Assembly: GCA_944382045.1 (NCBI GenBank)
Contig: CALWMT010000090.1
Coordinates: forward strand, 1 to 9,120
DNA from: an uncultured Enterocloster sp.
GTDB lineage: Bacteria > Bacillota > Clostridia > Lachnospirales > Lachnospiraceae
Reading direction: 5' to 3'
DNA: 9,120 nt
In this document: in pieces, positions 6,415-9,120 of the stretch
Layout of the letters: each line of letters opens with the position of its first letter
Numbering within the stretch: the first letter of the stretch is position 1
The notes under the pieces: generated by a model
The model's input: the letters and a program-made list of their open reading frames with translations, nothing else
What the model was told of the DNA's origin: nothing
The model's database searches: none
Translations under genes and position numbers: made by a program

Positions 6415-6958
6415 ACAGCCACTCATTCTCCGGAAATTCGTCCTTGTCATCCTCCAGGTCCAGATAGCGAAACTCGAAATGCGCCTCCCCCTCCTTATCC
6501 AGCGTCATAACCACATACGAGGGCCGTCTTCCCTCCTGCCGCGGATAGGACAGGCTTCCCGGGTTCAGCACAATCAGGTCCTTATCCCCCTTCTTTTTGT
6601 CCACATCGTAATAGGGCCTATGGGTATGGCCGAACATGACAATGTCAAAGCCCCGGGCCCTGGCCTCCTGGCGCAGGTACTCCGTCCCCACGGACACGCT
6701 GTAATAATGTCCATGGGTCAGAAGCACCCGGTATCTGCCCAGCATAAAATCCTGCTCCCGGTCCAGCCGGGAAAAGAAATCATTATTTCCCGAAACCATC
6801 TCCATCACACAGGAGGGGTTCACCCAGGAGGCGATGGCATATTCGCTTCCCTCCGCGTCCCCCAGATGGATGAACATATCCAGGGGCTTCTCCCTCTCGA
6901 TTACCCGCTCCAGATTCTTGTCCTTGCGGTGGGTATCGCTGACAATCAATATCTTCAT
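6413..6958 (-). CDS. YfcE/MJ0936-family metallophosphodiesterase
   Basis: This 181-residue cytoplasmic calcineurin-like phosphoesterase carries the whole dinuclear metal site: SDTH (Asp8, His10), LGD (Asp34), GNND (Asn58-Asn59), THGH (His82, His84) and GHTH (His111, His113). The family hydrolyses phosphodiesters in vitro (E. coli YfcE, Methanocaldococcus MJ0936); the natural substrate is generally unknown. An acidic C-terminal tail (LDLEDDKDEFPENEW) follows the core. The ATG at 6958 shares one base with the TGA of rdgB (TGATG). A GTG one codon earlier (6961) is also possible; GGGAG is 9 nt before that GTG and 12 nt before the ATG. The rdgB-phosphodiesterase pair appears to be one translationally linked unit. 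Confidence 0.9.
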   Translation of the reverse strand: MKILIVSDTHRKDKNLERVIEREKPLDMFIHLGDAEGSEYAIASWVNPSCVMEMVSGNNDFFSRLDREQDFMLGRYRVLLTHGHYYSVSVGTEYLRQEARARGFDIVMFGHTHRPYYDVDKKKGDKDLIVLNPGSLSYPRQEGRRPSYVVMTLDKEGEAHFEFRYLDLEDDKDEFPENEWL

Positions 6959-7578
6959 CACCGGCTGTCTCTCCCGTCCTTCTCAAGCTCTGCTGCCAGG
7001 ACCCTCTTGATGGCCTCCAGCGCCTTGCCCCGATGGCTTATCTTATTTTTCTCCTCCATGGTAATCTCCGCCGAGGTCATGCCAAACTCCGGCAGATACA
7101 GAATCGGGTCATAGCCAAAGCCGCCTGTCCCCGCGGGCTTCTCGGCAATCAAGCCCTCCATGGTCTCCTCCGCGTGCAGCACCCGCCCGTCCGGAAGAAC
7201 CGCCGCGATATTGCAGACAAACCGGGCGCTGCGCTCTTTTCCCTTGGCATCCTTCAGCCGGTCGATAATATTCTGGTTCTTTATAACATAGGAGGTGTCC
7301 TCTCCCATGTAGCGGGCGGAGTAAATGCCCGGCTCCCCGCCGATGTAATCCACCACCAGTCCGGAGTCATCCGCCAGCACAATATCTCCCGTGCAGTTCC
7401 ACACAGCCTGGGCCTTAATCTGGGCATTCTCCCCAAAGGTTTTCCCGTCCTCCACAATCACAGGGTCCGCCCCCGCCTCCTTCATGGACAGCACCGGGAG
7501 CCCCAGGTCCGCCAGGATAGCCCGCACCTCCCGCATCTTTCCTTCATTTCCCGTGGCAAATATAATTCTGTGTCCCAT
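6958..7578 (-). CDS. rdgB: XTP/dITP diphosphatase (non-canonical purine NTP pyrophosphatase, Ham1/RdgB)
   Basis: This cytoplasmic enzyme hydrolyses dITP, ITP and XTP to the monophosphate and pyrophosphate, keeping deaminated purines out of nucleic acids. The 206-residue length is normal. Family blocks are ATGNEGKMREV (8-18), the metal/catalytic LADDSGL (68-74), GGEPGIYSARY (80-90), GTGGFGYDPIL (150-160) and the base-specificity run EEKNKISHRGKAL (175-187). The ATG at 7578 follows the protease stop by 3 nt. GGGAG lies 8 nt upstream, inside the end of the protease gene. The stop overlaps the next gene by one base. Housekeeping function is secure from motifs alone. Confidence 0.95.
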   Translation of the reverse strand: MGHRIIFATGNEGKMREVRAILADLGLPVLSMKEAGADPVIVEDGKTFGENAQIKAQAVWNCTGDIVLADDSGLVVDYIGGEPGIYSARYMGEDTSYVIKNQNIIDRLKDAKGKERSARFVCNIAAVLPDGRVLHAEETMEGLIAEKPAGTGGFGYDPILYLPEFGMTSAEITMEEKNKISHRGKALEAIKRVLAAELEKDGRDSR

Positions 7579-7581
7579 GCT

Positions 7582-8988
7582 TCACTCTCCCGCTTCCATA
7601 TAAGCCTTCAGGCAGACATTGCATCTCTGGGTCTCCTCCACATGCTCCCAGCGTTTCCCGTCGAAGCTCAGATATCCCTCTCCGTCCGTCAAATCCACCT
7701 GGGCAGTGCCGTCGCCCGCGTCGTATTCGATGGCCACCGGGTGCACTGTGCCCGGCGTCATTATTTTTATAATTATAGCAAACTTTTCCCCTTCCTCCAA
7801 GGGAATTTTTTCTTCAAAGGGAATGGTGTAATACCCCGCATAGCGGAGGCCTCCCTGGGCCAAAAGGCGGCGGTCATTGAGCGGGACGCCTCCGCCTGCT
7901 TTCGGCACACCGGCCATCCCCGGCTCCCGGGGCAGCTGCCGGGCCAGGTATATCTCATATTCCGTGTCCTTGTCCGTGGCGTAAAAGCCGGCCGCAGCCA
8001 GGTGCTCCCCAGCCTCTGCCGTGTAGGCCGCGCTAAACCAGGCCTCCTCATTTCCATAGCCTATCTGTCCAATCCATCCGCACAGGTCCCCCTGGCAGAT
8101 GCGGTCATAATTGTCCGCAGGCTCAATTCCCGTGTAGACAATATTGTTCACGCCGATGTTTATGTCATAATAGGATACATAAAAATATCCCTCATCGCCG
8201 AATTCCTCCCCCCAGCTGTTGGTGCAGATGAAGGCGCCGTCCCCCTCCGGCTCTATGGAAAAGCTTTCCTTGGGGTAGGCGTCATCCCAGCCGATAATCA
8301 CCGAATCGTGATTGGGCGCAGAGGGACCTTCATAACAATAGGCATTGGTCTGGGGATTGTAATGGGGCGATTCGTCCATCCCGTTTTCCATGGAGGTATA
8401 CAGGGCGCTCTGCACGCCCCCCTGCAGATAGACCGCGCGCTTGATGGCCTCATAATCCTTGGGGGGCAGAATTTGTATCTCCTGCACGTGGCGGCAGGCG
8501 GAAAGCCCCTCCGGGGAAATCCCATCCCCATACGGGTCTGCCTCCTCAGGCACCGGCCCTGTCCAGGAGAGGAGATAGGCCATGGACATGGTATATTCCC
8601 CTCCCTCATTGGGCTCCAGCTGAAAGTGGTTGTGCCTGGTCATATGGTCCACGGAAAATGTCAAATCCTCCTCCGGGAGCAGGGAGGAGGACAGCGCGGT
8701 CAGGGAGGCAAAGGCCCAGCAGGTGCCAAGCTCCCCCTGATTCCCGATGCGGGGGGCGCGGCCCTCCTTCCGGTAGTCGTAGGAGGCGGGCAGCAGAGCG
8801 GACGAGCTTTCGGCAAGCCCCCCTATACCGGCGCACGCTTCCTCGTCCGCAGACTCCTCCGCACGGACCCGTGCTGCCTCACCGGCGGGCTCTCCCGCAC
8901 AGGAGGCCAGAACAAGCGTTAGCGCCAAAAGGAGCCCGGCTCCGGAAAATCCCCCGGGCCGCCTTCCCGCTGGTTTCTCAGATCGCAT
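7582..8988 (-). CDS. lipoprotein papain-family (C1A) cysteine protease with C-terminal lectin-like domain
   Basis: The 468-residue product starts with a basic stretch, a hydrophobic segment (about 18-28) and the lipobox LASC (Cys30), indicating lipid anchoring outside the membrane. A short Ala/Glu-rich spacer precedes the peptidase domain (about 66-290). The oxyanion Gln84 and nucleophile Cys90 lie in GNQGELGTCWAFAS, His227 in NHDSVIIGWDD, and Asn257 in CTNSWGEEFGDEGYFYVSY. The catalytic set is complete, so an active protease is expected. The remainder (about 300-460), including AGFYATDKDTEYEIYLA, looks like the lectin-like domain often paired with C1 peptidases in Clostridia and archaea. ATG 8988 is chosen because GAGGAG lies 8 nt upstream; the GTG at 8994 is too close to it. 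It sits between an unidentified gene (2 nt gap) and rdgB. Targets are unknown. Confidence 0.88.
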   Translation of the reverse strand: MRSEKPAGRRPGGFSGAGLLLALTLVLASCAGEPAGEAARVRAEESADEEACAGIGGLAESSSALLPASYDYRKEGRAPRIGNQGELGTCWAFASLTALSSSLLPEEDLTFSVDHMTRHNHFQLEPNEGGEYTMSMAYLLSWTGPVPEEADPYGDGISPEGLSACRHVQEIQILPPKDYEAIKRAVYLQGGVQSALYTSMENGMDESPHYNPQTNAYCYEGPSAPNHDSVIIGWDDAYPKESFSIEPEGDGAFICTNSWGEEFGDEGYFYVSYYDINIGVNNIVYTGIEPADNYDRICQGDLCGWIGQIGYGNEEAWFSAAYTAEAGEHLAAAGFYATDKDTEYEIYLARQLPREPGMAGVPKAGGGVPLNDRRLLAQGGLRYAGYYTIPFEEKIPLEEGEKFAIIIKIMTPGTVHPVAIEYDAGDGTAQVDLTDGEGYLSFDGKRWEHVEETQRCNVCLKAYMEAGE

Positions 8989-8990
8989 GC

Positions 8991-9120
8991 TCACAGCTCC
9001 TCTGTCCGGGGCGCCCGATCCTCTGGCCGGGGATTCCGCTCCGCCGGCCCCCTTCTCGGCGGCTTCGGCCCCAGGAACTGATAAAAATAGGTCTTCATCA
9101 TTCCATTATAAATCTTGCGG
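8991..9120 (-). CDS. C-terminal end of an unidentified protein (truncated by window edge)
   Basis: An open minus-strand frame enters from 9120 and runs 42 codons to a TGA at 8991-8993. The visible tail begins RKIYNGMMKTYFYQFLGPKP, followed by a Pro/Arg/Glu-rich hydrophilic end with sequence PRRGPAERNPRPED and then APRTEEL. The stop lies 2 nt before the protease ATG, and the protease ribosome site GAGGAG is inside this frame, as expected for an operon partner. I do not recognise the family from this fragment. The frame is short enough that chance openness in GC-rich DNA is possible, so confidence is moderate. Confidence 0.55.
   Translation of the reverse strand, partial: RKIYNGMMKTYFYQFLGPKPPRRGPAERNPRPEDRAPRTEEL

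Noticed and set aside
7033..8922. Long plus-strand open frame (629 codons) opposite the protease, rdgB and phosphodiesterase genes
   Set aside because: It is antisense to three genes with intact catalytic motifs, has a composition typical of a mirror frame in GC-rich DNA, and shows no recognisable domain.

Overview
This window looks like chromosome from a moderately GC-rich Gram-positive clostridium, probably a Lachnospiraceae-type member of the Firmicutes. The basis is Shine-Dalgarno-led genes in tight operons, a tRNA without an encoded CCA end, a MalR-type LacI regulator, a lipoprotein cysteine protease of a kind common in Clostridia, and protein sequences resembling streptococcal/enterococcal maltose proteins. 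The taxon is an inference; no 16S or other marker is present.

Layout: (1) 2-75, tRNA-Arg(UCU) on the minus strand with its own probable promoter. (2) 4920-219, a three-gene minus-strand operon: a single-chain IIA-IIC-IIB sugar PTS permease of the maltose (MalT) type, an endonuclease/exonuclease/phosphatase-fold protein in the position of the maltose-6'-phosphate phosphatase MapP, and the amylomaltase MalQ. The three genes overlap by 4 nt at each junction (ATGA). (3) 4921-5305, a divergent control region with a well-formed promoter in each direction, a cluster of GTTTGC/GCAAAC half-sites just downstream of the malT -10 box, and an 11-bp perfect inverted repeat in the regulator's leader. (4) 5306-6334, a plus-strand LacI-family regulator resembling MalR, ending at a hairpin terminator. 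(5) 9120-6413, a second minus-strand operon converging on malR: the C-terminal end of an unidentified gene, a lipoprotein papain-family (C1) protease, the house-cleaning XTP/dITP pyrophosphatase RdgB, and a YfcE/MJ0936-type phosphodiesterase.

How the sugar genes should work together: the PTS imports maltose as maltose 6'-phosphate; MapP removes the phosphate to give intracellular maltose; MalQ disproportionates that maltose into glucose plus longer maltodextrins. This would be a variant of the Enterococcus faecalis MalT-MapP route, where maltose phosphorylase (MalP) is the next enzyme. Here MalQ takes that position in the same transcript. No 6-phospho-alpha-glucosidase and no maltose phosphorylase are seen in the window. 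MalR probably binds the half-site cluster and represses the operon until sugar is present. This pathway is the most interesting inference here. Family assignments rest on visible motifs; substrate specificity is inferred from gene order and remembered family resemblance.
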